Part shown: in pieces, positions 27,154 to 35,716 of the stretch | How positions within the stretch are numbered: the first letter of the stretch is position 1 | How the letters are laid out: every line of letters begins with the position of its first letter | Assembly (NCBI RefSeq): GCF_900100015.1 | Contig: NZ_FNDD01000022.1 | Span: 1 to 64,000, forward strand | Length of the DNA stretch: 64,000 nt | DNA from: Vibrio xiamenensis | GTDB taxonomy: Bacteria > Pseudomonadota > Gammaproteobacteria > Enterobacterales > Vibrionaceae | Direction: 5' to 3' | Made by a program: the position numbers and the translations under genes | The notes under the pieces: model-generated | Told to the model about the DNA's origin: nothing | The model's input: the letters and a program-made list of their open reading frames with translations, nothing else | Database searches by the model: none

Positions 27154-27505
27154 CCGCGCTTAACCTGTGATAGGTTTTAAATATATAGTTGACCGTCCTG
27201 TAAATGGATATTTTTCAGATTCAAAATTACATATCATAAAACTCATTCATGAGACGCCCTTATCGCATAAGGCTTGGAATGGTGTTCGGAATGAATCTAT
27301 TAGAGTATTTACTATAAATCTAATTCAGTTTCTGAATGAGTCGCCTTATAATCGAAAGTTAATAGCGTTAATTCTAATCTTTTCAAAAAGAAAACGTTAT
27401 TAATGGTGATGTAACGATTGCGCATGAATATAAAAACAATATGCAATAAGTTTAATTAAATGGATTGAGATAGCCAATCTCAGATACAAATCAATAAGGA
27501 CTCAC
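27154..27505. other. AT-rich intergenic region
   Basis: About 350 bp without a convincing gene. A 78-codon frame (27167-27403) starts near the methyltransferase stop but has no ribosome binding site and an unlikely composition. The promoter of the chemotaxis transducer must lie here. Confidence 0.4.
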
Positions 27506-28549
27506 ATGCTCTTTAAACTGTCAATTACTCGTAAGTTGGCCGTCGCAGATATCGCGATCATTGTACTTGCTCTCGCTTATTATTGGCTGGTTGATAATAA
27601 TTTTGATCTGACAATCTATATCGCGGCTTTGTTTGCGCTTGGGTTTATCAATATGGTCATGATTTGCCAATCACTGGTTGGCAATATCACTAAGCTTGAA
27701 CGTAAACTATTCTCTCAATTGCACAATAGTCGTCGTGTTAGCCGTCATGGTCATGCGCTTGAACATATTCAAAGTGGATTACAACTCCTGCTCGACGATT
27801 GTGCGAGTTACGAACAGCAAGTGTCGACGCTTGGTGAGCAAAATCAATCGTATAAGCAAAGTATCAGTAAGCTCGAAGCCTCCGTGCATCGCAAAGATGG
27901 CGTGTGGCAAGACCGCATGAGCAGCGTATCCCATTCTCTTGAGAAACTGCATGAGGTCGTTGAACACTTGGCAGGTTCGGTGAGTGAATGCGCTGAAGGG
28001 GCGAAGTCGTCAACTCAAGATATTTCGAGCAGTTGTGACAATATGAACGCCGCCGCTCAGGCAACCAGAGAAGATGCGGAATTTATTCGCGGGTTTAAAG
28101 GCCAAATCGCTCAGCTCGGCAGCAGTGTCGGTACCATCAATTCGCTGGCGCTGGAAATCAACGACATCTCGGATCAAACCAATTTGCTGGCGCTCAATGC
28201 TTCGATTGAAGCGGCGCGCGCAGGCGAACAGGGCCGTGGCTTTGCCGTGGTGGCAGATGAAGTGCGTAATTTGGCGGCGCGCGCGCGTTCGTCGAGTGCC
28301 AAAATTGAGCAAAGCATTGAGTCGGTCGCGAAACAAGCCGAAGAGTGCCGTGTTGGGATTGAGCGCATCAGCAGCCATGTGGATCAAGCGGTGGTCTACA
28401 ACGGCGCAGAAACCGAATCGATGCAGAGCATCTTTGAGCGCTTAGCCAATGTCAGTGAGCAAATCACTCAGTTAATGAGCGCGGTTGATGAGCAAAAAGG
28501 CTTGATTGAATCGGCGAAGCGCGATGTTGATGCGATTCGAACCTTTTAA
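27506..28549 (+). CDS. Methyl-accepting chemotaxis protein without sensor domain
   Basis: A 347-residue transducer. Two hydrophobic helices lie at about residues 12-28 and 34-52 with only a few residues between them, so there is almost no periplasmic domain. A coiled region follows, then the signalling domain with the hairpin tip NLLALNASIEAARAGEQGRG (about 230-249) that contacts CheA and CheW. Since it lacks a ligand domain, it probably senses through the membrane or through a partner. The receptor C-terminus has no CheR-tethering pentapeptide. It ends in a strong terminator. Confidence 0.85.
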   Translation: MLFKLSITRKLAVADIAIIVLALAYYWLVDNNFDLTIYIAALFALGFINMVMICQSLVGNITKLERKLFSQLHNSRRVSRHGHALEHIQSGLQLLLDDCASYEQQVSTLGEQNQSYKQSISKLEASVHRKDGVWQDRMSSVSHSLEKLHEVVEHLAGSVSECAEGAKSSTQDISSSCDNMNAAAQATREDAEFIRGFKGQIAQLGSSVGTINSLALEINDISDQTNLLALNASIEAARAGEQGRGFAVVADEVRNLAARARSSSAKIEQSIESVAKQAEECRVGIERISSHVDQAVVYNGAETESMQSIFERLANVSEQITQLMSAVDEQKGLIESAKRDVDAIRTF

Positions 28550-28575
28550 TCGTTAACAGCGAATCAGGCATGAAA

Positions 28576-28603
28576 AAGAGGCAGGGGATACCTGCCTCTT
28601 TGC
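28576..28603 (+). terminator. Terminator of the chemotaxis gene
   Basis: aagaggcagg/cctgcctctt (28576-28585 and 28591-28600) with a 5-base loop, followed by tt. Confidence 0.8.
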
Positions 28604-28643
28604 CGTTTAAACGTCGCATGGATGGGTGATGCGACGTACAAAC

Positions 28644-28799
28644 TTAGTCCGCTTTTTTCACTTCCGGCATTTGATATTCGCCGCTTTGCATCTCTTCGTT
28701 CGCGCCGTATAAACGCATGATCGCGTAAAATTGCTTCTTCGGAATGGGCAAGAAGTTCGCGTCAAGCGATTTGCCTGCTTCATTTGAAAACGCCAAATC
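28644..28799 (-). pseudogene. C-terminal remnant of a DUF1254/DUF1214 protein
   Basis: On the minus strand an open stretch of 51 codons, preceded directly by a stop and lacking a start, reads like the C-terminal end of DUF1254/DUF1214 proteins: NFLPIPKKQFYAIMRLYGAN corresponds to the family's WLPAPxGxFxxxLRLYGP segment, and a PEVKKAD tail closes it. The rest of such a protein (over 250 residues) is missing; the ECF T-component gene lies where it should be. Most likely a deletion or insertion left this end behind. Confidence 0.6.
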
Positions 28800-28812
28800 C
28801 TAACGATTGAGT

Positions 28813-29655
28813 TTAATAAAACGGATACCAAAATAGCTCATTGTCGAGAATACGTTTGGCGATGGCCGCAATGGTGAGTAGCAGCATGATGCCGATCCAC
28901 AGCCAATCAGTTTGAGTGAGTGGCTTTTGGCTGTACCAAGTGCGCGTTTTGTGCTGACCAAAGCCTCGCAGTGTCATGGCGTTGGAAATATCGGTTGCGC
29001 GATCCAAGCTTGAAAACAGTAACGGAATCAAAATCTTTGCGCTGTTTTTGAGCCGTTCAAACAGCGGCGCTTTTTTCGATAGTTCAATACCGCGCGCCTG
29101 CTGGGCGTGCATGATATTGACAAAATCGTTTTTGACTTCAGGCAGGTAGCGCAAAGTCAGGCTCACCGCATAAGCGATTTTATAGGGCACACCCAATTTA
29201 TTCAGGCTCGCGGCAAACTCTGTGGGGTGGGTGGTGAACACAAACAGTAACGCAATCGGAAACATGCTGAAGTACTTAAGGGTCACCGTGACCAGATAAA
29301 ACAGTGTTTCGGCGCTTAGCGAGTAATCGCCAGGCAGCGACAGCAAAATGTGCTGGCTACCGATGTAAATATCACCTTGTCTTGGCGCAAGCAAAAACAT
29401 AAACAGCGCGTTGAGCGACAGCATCACAACCGCACCAATCAGCAGTGGACGATACACAGAAAATGGCACGCGCGACACGGCCAGCAACGCCAACCCAATT
29501 GCCACCATCGATAGAATAATACGCAGGTCAAAGGTGGTGAGCACGATAGTGACCCAAGAAATGAAGACGATAAATTTTGTAATGCCATTTAGCGCGTGCA
29601 GCGCAGAGCCGGTATCGACATATTGAATGCCAAATTGGGATTTGGAAGTGCTCAT
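28813..29655 (-). CDS. ECF transporter T component (EcfT/CbiQ family)
   Basis: A 280-residue inner-membrane protein with about five to six helices. It has the CbiQ-family cytoplasmic coupling segment with two Ala-Arg-Gly-type motifs: QQARGIEL (about residue 188) and a second, variant TLRGFGQ (about 231). This subunit couples the ATPase to the substrate-binding S component. Its start overlaps the ATPase stop by 4 bp (29652-29655), so translation is coupled. Order on the minus strand is S component, double ATPase, T component. Confidence 0.85.
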   Translation of the reverse strand: MSTSKSQFGIQYVDTGSALHALNGITKFIVFISWVTIVLTTFDLRIILSMVAIGLALLAVSRVPFSVYRPLLIGAVVMLSLNALFMFLLAPRQGDIYIGSQHILLSLPGDYSLSAETLFYLVTVTLKYFSMFPIALLFVFTTHPTEFAASLNKLGVPYKIAYAVSLTLRYLPEVKNDFVNIMHAQQARGIELSKKAPLFERLKNSAKILIPLLFSSLDRATDISNAMTLRGFGQHKTRTWYSQKPLTQTDWLWIGIMLLLTIAAIAKRILDNELFWYPFY

Positions 29656-31352
29656 GCCAGGGGTGTCTCTTGTTCCTGTTGAATAAAGTGGCGCATAAAG
29701 CCGTGGGTGTCATCAATCTGTGCATATTGCGCTAATTGATACAGGCTGGTGGTTGCAAGGTTCGCTTGCTTGAGCAGTGGCGGGTTACTGAAAATCTCCA
29801 CCATAGGCGCGTCAGCGATGACTTTGCCGTCGCTAAACACCAGCGATCGAGAGCTGTATTCAAGCACCAGATGCATGTCGTGAGAAATAATCACCACGGT
29901 GATGCCCAGTTCGCGATTGAGGCGCTTAATAAACTTCATCATCGCGGTATAGTGGCGATGGTCTTGCCCCGCGGTTGGCTCGTCGAGAATGATAAGTTCA
30001 GGGTCAAGCGCTAAAATCGATGCGATGGTAACGCGTTTCTTTTGCCCATAGCTCAGCGCAGAAATCGGCCAATGACGATATTTACTTAAGCCGCACAAGT
30101 TAAGAACTTGGTTTACTTTGTACTCGATTTGGCTGTCGTCCAAACCGCGATTACGTAGCCCAAACGCGATCTCATCAAAGATCATATGATGAGAAATCAT
30201 GTGGTTAGGGTTTTGCATCACCACACCGATTTTTTGGCTGCGCTCAAAAATCGACAGCGACGCCAAATCTTGGCCGTCAAATTCAATGCTGCCGCTATCG
30301 GCATCAACAACGCCCATGATCAGTTTGGTCAGCGTGGACTTACCAGAGCCATTTTTGCCCAAAATCGACACAAATTCGCCGCGCGCAATGCCAAAACTCA
30401 TCGCATCGATCACATTAACCTGATTTTGATAGCTGTAACTCAGCTGGTTGATGCGCAGTAACGGCTTACCGTGAGGCGGCGGACAGTAGGGCGACGCGTT
30501 TTGAAACCAATCTGCGAGCGGCGAGGCGTATTGGTCTAAAGGCATCGCACTAAGCTGGTGAGGATGATCGGCACTTGAGATGTGGCAATTAGCGCGGCGC
30601 AGCGCCGTTAAGTACAAAGGTTCGCGAATGCCGTATTGAGCAAGCAGTGGCGAGACCAGAATATCTTCGGCGCGGCCATCGGCAACGACGCTGCCGTTAT
30701 CCATCAACACGATGCGATCAACGCTGCGATGCAATACATCTTCAAGGCGATGCTCAATAATAATGATGGTTTTGTTGGTCTCTTTGCTTAGCTTGTCGAT
30801 GATTTCAACGGCTTTTTGGCTCGATTGTGGATCGAGCGCCGCAAGCGGTTCGTCAAACAGCAAAATATCGACGTCATCAACCAGAACGCCGGCCAGAGAT
30901 ACACGCTGTTTTTGACCGCCAGATAACTGCTGCGGCGAGCGTTCGAGCATGTCGCCAAGTTCCACCAATTCGGCGGTGGCTTTGACCAGTGGGTACATTT
31001 CGGCGCGCGAACGACACTGATTTTCTAGAGCAAAAGCAATGTCTTCGCCAACACTGAGGCCAACAAACTGGTTGTCGGTATCTTGCAATACCGTGCCCAC
31101 ATGTTGGCTGATTTGATCTATGGTCAGAGACTGTACGTTTTGACCGTTGAGCTCAAGCTGCCCAGTGATTTCGCCGGGCATGGCGTTGGGGATGAGGCCA
31201 TTAAGACAATGGCCTAATGTCGATTTTCCGCTGCCGCTTGCTCCCAATATCAGAACTTTTTCACCGCTCGCTATCTCTAGATCTATGTGTTTAAGCGTGG
31301 GTTTGTCTAACGATTCATATCGAAAGCTAAAGTCTGAAAATTGGATGGTCAT
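29652..31352 (-). CDS. ECF transporter double ATPase
   Basis: A 566-residue fusion of two ABC ATPase domains, as in YkoD-type ECF systems. The first half has Walker A GASGSGKST (residues 37-45), signature LSGGQKQR and Walker B ILLFDEP. The second has Walker A GKNGSGKST (about 335), signature LSYGQKKR, in which the first Gly is replaced by Tyr, and Walker B LIILDEPTAGQD. So the two ATP sites are probably not equal. It powers uptake through the T and S subunits and acts on the cytoplasmic membrane face. It lies 6 bp after the S-component gene. Confidence 0.88.
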   Translation of the reverse strand: MTIQFSDFSFRYESLDKPTLKHIDLEIASGEKVLILGASGSGKSTLGHCLNGLIPNAMPGEITGQLELNGQNVQSLTIDQISQHVGTVLQDTDNQFVGLSVGEDIAFALENQCRSRAEMYPLVKATAELVELGDMLERSPQQLSGGQKQRVSLAGVLVDDVDILLFDEPLAALDPQSSQKAVEIIDKLSKETNKTIIIIEHRLEDVLHRSVDRIVLMDNGSVVADGRAEDILVSPLLAQYGIREPLYLTALRRANCHISSADHPHQLSAMPLDQYASPLADWFQNASPYCPPPHGKPLLRINQLSYSYQNQVNVIDAMSFGIARGEFVSILGKNGSGKSTLTKLIMGVVDADSGSIEFDGQDLASLSIFERSQKIGVVMQNPNHMISHHMIFDEIAFGLRNRGLDDSQIEYKVNQVLNLCGLSKYRHWPISALSYGQKKRVTIASILALDPELIILDEPTAGQDHRHYTAMMKFIKRLNRELGITVVIISHDMHLVLEYSSRSLVFSDGKVIADAPMVEIFSNPPLLKQANLATTSLYQLAQYAQIDDTHGFMRHFIQQEQETPLA

Positions 31353-31358
31353 GAAAGC

Positions 31359-31907
31359 TTAGGCCTCGGTTAGATTACGACTCTGTTTATTACGCTTAGC
31401 GACGGCTTTAAGGATGAAATAACCCACAACTGCGATCAGCACAGTGTTACCTGCTGCGACAATCACCAATTGAGTAAAGACTTTGCTAAACGGTTCAGCG
31501 TATAAAACGGTGTCAAGAAGAGCAGAACAGCCGTAACCGACGATATTGCCCACTAAGGCCAATACCACAAATAACAGTAAGTCTTTGGTTAACAGTTCGC
31601 CTTGTGCCAAGCGGTTAGCGGTTAGACGTGGATACAAACCCAGCACAAAACCAACGATGCCTGAACCCAATACCCAAGTGAACCACACGCCCCAACCGGC
31701 AAACAAATCCGTGACCCAGTGACCGATAAAACCCACTAGGAAGCCAACTAAGGGGCCGAATAATACCGAAAAAAGCGCCAAGATTGCCATAGCTGGTTTT
31801 AAAGTTGTATTGGCAAACACGGGAATCCCGAACATCGGTAAGCCACCAATACCGTAAAGCGCCGCGCCGATCGCGATGACAACCACGGTTTTTGCTGAAA
31901 GATTCAT
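31359..31907 (-). CDS. UPF0397-family ECF substrate-binding (S) component
   Basis: A 182-residue membrane protein with about five to six helices, of the UPF0397/ECF S-component family (ALYGIGGLPMFGIPVFANTTLKPA near the N-terminus, then PLVGFLVGFIGHWVTDLFAG). It binds the vitamin-like substrate and pairs with the ATPase and T protein encoded next. Some annotations call the family a riboflavin transporter, but the ligand is not readable here and no riboswitch was found upstream. A hairpin without a T-run (31949-31974) lies in the leader. It is the first gene of the three-gene unit. Confidence 0.8.
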   Translation of the reverse strand: MNLSAKTVVVIAIGAALYGIGGLPMFGIPVFANTTLKPAMAILALFSVLFGPLVGFLVGFIGHWVTDLFAGWGVWFTWVLGSGIVGFVLGLYPRLTANRLAQGELLTKDLLLFVVLALVGNIVGYGCSALLDTVLYAEPFSKVFTQLVIVAAGNTVLIAVVGYFILKAVAKRNKQSRNLTEA

Positions 31908-31948
31908 ATATAATCCTTTATTTATTAATAACTTAATTTACTGTTGTT

Positions 31949-31974
31949 TTGGCGAGTGCATTTGAGCTCGCCAA
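31949..31974 (-). other. Leader hairpin before the ECF operon
   Basis: ttggcgag/ctcgccaa (31949-31956 and 31967-31974), 8 bp with a 10-base loop. Neither strand has a T-run after it, so it is not a standard terminator. It sits about 45-65 bases before the S-component start and 20 bases after the GATase stop. Confidence 0.5.
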
Positions 31975-31996
31975 AAAGGCGGGTAGTGTAACAGTA

Positions 31997-32704
31997 TTAG
32001 GTGCGTTCAGCACAAAGTTGAGCAAATTGAACCAAAATTTGTTTGGCTTGCTCTGTGTCAGTGACACATTGCACTTTGCTAGCGTACTCATCCCCTAAAT
32101 GATCTTTTTGATTGCTCAAAGAATCGTGCATGATGTCTGGGGTAAATTCCGGATGGAATTGCACGCCCCAAGTATTTTCGCCGACGCGAAAGGCGTGATT
32201 GTCATCCATGGCACTTTTGGCCAGACGCACCGCATGAGGCGGCAGATCGAGCACCGACTGAAAATGCACTGCTTGCGCTTTAAATTGTGGGGAGACGGAT
32301 GAAAATAGCGCATCGTGCTGCGCGTCATCACAGCGCTCCAGCTCGATGGTGCCGATTTCAAGTCCGCGTGGATTATAATCCACCCGTCCGCCTAAGGCAT
32401 CGGCGATAAGCTGATGGCCAAAACAGATCCCAAGCAGTGGAATTTTCTGGTTATTTAACGCCAAAATCTGCTCACCTAAGCGCTTCATCCAAGGTGTTTG
32501 CTCCGTCACCATGGCAAGTGAGCCCATAATGATGACGCCCGCGAGGGTATCAAAATCGGGCAGTGGCTCGGCGACGCCATCATGAAAGACAATTGGCACA
32601 ACTGGTTCGCCGATCGCGCGTTTGGCCCACAGTTCAAAATCGCCATACTTTTCGAGTTGATTTTTTGGCGCTTGGCCGACGTTAACAATCACTAGACTCT
32701 TCAT
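31997..32704 (-). CDS. Class I glutamine amidotransferase-like protein
   Basis: A 235-residue stand-alone GATase1 domain. The nucleophile is Cys94 in LLGICFGHQ, and the His-Glu pair lies in WGVQFHPEF near residue 190. The triad is complete. Stand-alone members resemble the amidotransferase part of GMP synthase and are often annotated so, though their true substrates are mostly unknown; some cleave gamma-glutamyl bonds. No synthetase partner lies next to it. Start at 32704. Confidence 0.8.
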   Translation of the reverse strand: MKSLVIVNVGQAPKNQLEKYGDFELWAKRAIGEPVVPIVFHDGVAEPLPDFDTLAGVIIMGSLAMVTEQTPWMKRLGEQILALNNQKIPLLGICFGHQLIADALGGRVDYNPRGLEIGTIELERCDDAQHDALFSSVSPQFKAQAVHFQSVLDLPPHAVRLAKSAMDDNHAFRVGENTWGVQFHPEFTPDIMHDSLSNQKDHLGDEYASKVQCVTDTEQAKQILVQFAQLCAERT

Positions 32705-33008
32705 ACTTTCCCTTTTAAAACAGTCCTTTTAAATCTTTTTTAAGCGAGCTAATTTGCACAGCTGCTAATGGCTAATCTAGAGAAAACTGCGCATAAGTGC
32801 AATGCTCACTGCCCGCACAGCGCACGGATAATTGATGTGCAATCTCTCTTTTTATTTCAATCTGTTAGAGAACAAAATGCTTTATAGCCAAGATGTGTTG
32901 TTCATAACCAAAGATTATAAAGCGATGAACATTTAGGGCTAGTAAATTTACCCTACCAGCCCAATATTGATGAAGAAAGCCGATAATCAACTTTGATAAG
33001 GAAGCACA
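32705..33008. other. Intergenic region between divergent genes
   Basis: About 300 bp with no gene. It contains the promoters of the GATase and YghU-type genes; gataagga (32995-33002) is the latter's ribosome binding site. No specific regulator site was recognised. Confidence 0.4.
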
Positions 33009-33854
33009 ATGACAACTCAATATACGCCACCAAAAGTGTGGACGATGGACAGCGAAAATGGTGGTCAGTGGGCAAGCATTAACCGTCCTGATTCTGGTGC
33101 GCGTCATCAACAAGATTTGCCAGTCGGCAAACACCCGATTCAACTGTACTCCATGGGGACGCCAAATGGTCAGAAGGTGACCATTATGCTAGAAGAGTTG
33201 CTTGAGCTTGGCGTGACTGAGGCGGAATACGATGCGTTTTTGATCAAAATTGGCGAAGGCGATCAATTCTCATCCGGTTTTGTTGAGGTTAACCCGAACT
33301 CAAAAATTCCCGCTTTGGTTGACCGCTCTGGCGCCGAACCAATTAACGTGTTTGAGTCTGGTAACATTTTGTTTTATTTGGCTGAAAAGTTCGGTTACTT
33401 GTTGCCAACCGCAGGTAAAGCGCGCGCTGAAGTCATGAACTGGCTATTTTGGCTGCAAGGCTCTGCGCCTTATCTTGGCGGCGGTTTTGGTCACTTCTAT
33501 GCTTACGCACCGGAGAAATTTGAATACCCAATCAACCGCTTTGCGATGGAAGCTAAGCGTCAATTGGACGTGTTAGATAAGCGCCTTGCCAATAACGCTT
33601 TCCTTGGCGGTGATGAGTACAGCATTGCCGATATCGCTACTTGGCCATGGTATGGCAACTTGGTACTTGGCCGTGCTTACGATGCCGCAGAGTTTTTAGA
33701 TGTGCAAAGCTATAAAAATGTTCAGCGCTGGGCTCAAGCTATTGATGCCCGCAGCGCAGTAAAACGTGGTCGAATCGTCAATCGCACTGGTGACGGATTC
33801 GTTGAAGAGCGCCACAGCGCTCAAGATATCGATGCCGTGCTGGCTCAGGCGTAA
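33009..33854 (+). CDS. yghU: YghU-type glutathione-dependent disulfide-bond oxidoreductase
   Basis: A 281-residue glutathione-transferase-fold protein of the nu class. The N-terminal extension TPPKVWTMDSENGGQWASIN is characteristic of YghU/YfcG-like enzymes; then comes the thioredoxin-like domain (PIQLYSMGTPNGQKVTIMLEE, catalytic Thr/Asn region), NSKIPALVD, and the helical domain. The E. coli relatives reduce disulfides with two bound glutathiones. The ATG at 33009 follows ataagga. A 16-bp tandem duplication starts five bases after the stop. Confidence 0.88.
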   Translation: MTTQYTPPKVWTMDSENGGQWASINRPDSGARHQQDLPVGKHPIQLYSMGTPNGQKVTIMLEELLELGVTEAEYDAFLIKIGEGDQFSSGFVEVNPNSKIPALVDRSGAEPINVFESGNILFYLAEKFGYLLPTAGKARAEVMNWLFWLQGSAPYLGGGFGHFYAYAPEKFEYPINRFAMEAKRQLDVLDKRLANNAFLGGDEYSIADIATWPWYGNLVLGRAYDAAEFLDVQSYKNVQRWAQAIDARSAVKRGRIVNRTGDGFVEERHSAQDIDAVLAQA

Positions 33855-33859
33855 TAGGC

Positions 33860-33891
33860 GCCGCGGTTAAATAAAGCCGAGGTTAAATAAA
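33860..33891. repeat. 16-bp tandem duplication after the yghU stop
   Basis: gccgcggttaaataaa is followed directly by gccgaggttaaataaa, 15 of 16 identical. It begins 5 bp after the yghU stop codon. Confidence 0.95.
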
Positions 33892-33901
33892 AACAGGTAA
33901 T

Positions 33902-33931
33902 AAAAAAGGTCGACTCATGTCGACCTTTTTT
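33902..33931. terminator. Bidirectional terminator
   Basis: aaaaaaggtcga/tcgacctttttt (33902-33913 and 33920-33931), a 12-bp stem between convergent yghU and the carboxypeptidase gene. Confidence 0.9.
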
Positions 33932-33936
33932 ATGCG

Positions 33937-33966
33937 GAGCAGTTATCAATAGTGCAGTTATAAATA
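33937..33966. repeat. 15-bp tandem duplication on the M32 stop codon
   Basis: On the minus strand tatttataactgcac is followed by tattgataactgctc, 13 of 15 identical. The gene's TAA stop is in the first unit and TGA-TAA in frame in the second. Confidence 0.9.
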
Positions 33967-35439
33967 GCGGGTCATCAGATGCTGTTTAAAGTGCTCGGCG
34001 TTAAGGGTTTCGCCAGTGGCCTGTTTCACCAGTTCATCGGTGGTTAGCAGGCTACCTTTACTCCAGATATTGTCGCCAAGCCAAGTAAAGATAGGCGAGA
34101 GGTCGCCGCTTTGAATCGCGCTGTCTACATTCACGCTTTGTTTCATCGCATTCATAAACTGCGCAGCGTACATGGCGCCAAGTGTGTAACTTGGGAAGTA
34201 ACCAAATGCGCCATCTGTCCAGTGAATATCTTGCATACACCCGTTGCGGTAATTGTCTTTGGTTGAAAGGCCGAGATAGGCTTGCATTTTTGTATCCCAA
34301 AGCTCTGGGACATCGGTGTGCTTGATGTTGCCGTTGATCAGCTCTTTTTCGATTTCATAGCGCAAAATAACGTGAGCCGGGTAGGTGAGTTCATCGGCAT
34401 CGACGCGAATAAAGTCTTTTTTCACTCGCGTGTAGAGCTTTTGCAGATTGGCTTTCGACATCAGTTTGGCATCGTGGCTGGCGAAATGTTGTTGCGCCAG
34501 CGCTGCGAGGTGGTCGATAAACGCGCCGCTGCGCGCGACTTGCATTTCAAAAAATAGCGACTGTGATTCGTGAATGCCCATCGAACGTGGTTCACCTGCT
34601 GGAGTGCCAGCAAGGGCTTTGGGCAGGCCTTGCTCGTAACGCGCGTGACCGGTTTCATGCACAATCCCCATTAAAGATTGCACGAACTCGCTTTCGTCAT
34701 AACGGGTGGTGATTCGAACATCGCTCGGCACGCCGCCACAAAACGGATGCACGCTTTCATCAAGGCGGCCGTGATCAAAATCGAATTGCAGCAGTTTCAT
34801 CACATCTAAACCGAGCTGCTTTTGCGTTTCACGGGCAAAATGGCCACTCGGGGCGATAACACTCTCATGAGACTGCTTTTCGATGACCTGGTCGATAAGT
34901 TCAGGGAGCCAAGATTTCACATTGCTAAATAGCGTATCCAGTGACGCTGAACTGGTGCCGGCTTCGTAAAGTTCGAGCATCGCATCGTAGGCGCTAAGGC
35001 CTGTGGCTTCAGCGCGAATTTGCGCTTCTTGCTGAGATAAAGCCACGACCTCGGCCCAGTTTTTCTCAAAACCTTGCCAGTCATTGTCTTTGCGCTGCGT
35101 GCGCCATGCGTGCTCACACTTAAAACCTGCCAAGGATTTGGCTTGTACCAAAGATTCTGGCAAAACCGTGGCTTGTTGCCACTCACGTTTCATCTCGCGC
35201 AGTGTTGCTTGTTGTTCGCTATCAAGGGGTTGCTGCTCTGCTTTATCAAATAATTCACCCAGCTCTGGCGCGGTCTGCAAGCTGTGAATGTGTACGGAAA
35301 GCTGCGCCATCGCCTCGGAGCGGGCTTGATTACCGCCACTTGGCATCACAGTGGCTTGATCCCAACCGCTAATGGCAGAGAGATGTTTGAAATGAGAAAT
35401 CTTTTTGGAATGATCGACTAACTGTTTGAAAGCGCTCAT
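33958..35439 (-). CDS. M32 metallocarboxypeptidase
   Basis: A 493-residue cytoplasmic carboxypeptidase of the Taq/Pfu family, which removes C-terminal residues from peptides. The zinc motif is HETGH (His261-His265), with the third ligand expected in the downstream ESQSLFFE region (about 295). The family's DVRITTRYDE and HPFCGG segments are also present. The start at 35439 (MSAFKQLVDHSKK) matches the family and has cgggg upstream; the open frame to 35541 adds a spurious hydrophobic stretch. Length is normal. Confidence 0.92.
   Translation of the reverse strand: MSAFKQLVDHSKKISHFKHLSAISGWDQATVMPSGGNQARSEAMAQLSVHIHSLQTAPELGELFDKAEQQPLDSEQQATLREMKREWQQATVLPESLVQAKSLAGFKCEHAWRTQRKDNDWQGFEKNWAEVVALSQQEAQIRAEATGLSAYDAMLELYEAGTSSASLDTLFSNVKSWLPELIDQVIEKQSHESVIAPSGHFARETQKQLGLDVMKLLQFDFDHGRLDESVHPFCGGVPSDVRITTRYDESEFVQSLMGIVHETGHARYEQGLPKALAGTPAGEPRSMGIHESQSLFFEMQVARSGAFIDHLAALAQQHFASHDAKLMSKANLQKLYTRVKKDFIRVDADELTYPAHVILRYEIEKELINGNIKHTDVPELWDTKMQAYLGLSTKDNYRNGCMQDIHWTDGAFGYFPSYTLGAMYAAQFMNAMKQSVNVDSAIQSGDLSPIFTWLGDNIWSKGSLLTTDELVKQATGETLNAEHFKQHLMTRYL
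35168..35192. repeat. 25-bp segment copied outside the gene
   Basis: gtggcttgttgcc and the following 12 bases, inside the carboxypeptidase gene, recur at 35527-35551 upstream of it with 2 mismatches, in direct orientation 359 bp away. Confidence 0.85.
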
Positions 35440-35526
35440 GGAAACCCCGAAAATAAATAGCAATGAAGGGTAAATGTTAGCAAGTTTTAACATTGTGCCC
35501 AAGCCAATTATCGTTAAGTGAAAAAA

Positions 35527-35551
35527 GTGGCTTGTTGCCATTCGCGTTTCA
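35527..35551. repeat. Second copy of the 25-bp segment
   Basis: 23 of 25 bases match 35168-35192. This copy lies between the carboxypeptidase and LysE genes, near where the carboxypeptidase promoter should be. Confidence 0.85.
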
Positions 35552-35716
35552 AGCTACTTTGTGTGTCTCCTCGCCATTCGTTGGCCGCTAAATGGGCCGG
35601 TTTTATCTGCTGTCGATTGCAAAACTCAGTTTTGACAACATTCAGTGTTAGCCACTCTCAGCGTTAACTGCATAGAGCGGGGCGTATGGATTTATCTTGC
35701 ACAGGATGTCGTTGCC

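Noticed and set aside
27167..27403. 78-codon frame after the DUF938 gene
   Set aside because: No ribosome binding site, AT-rich spacer composition, no family resemblance.
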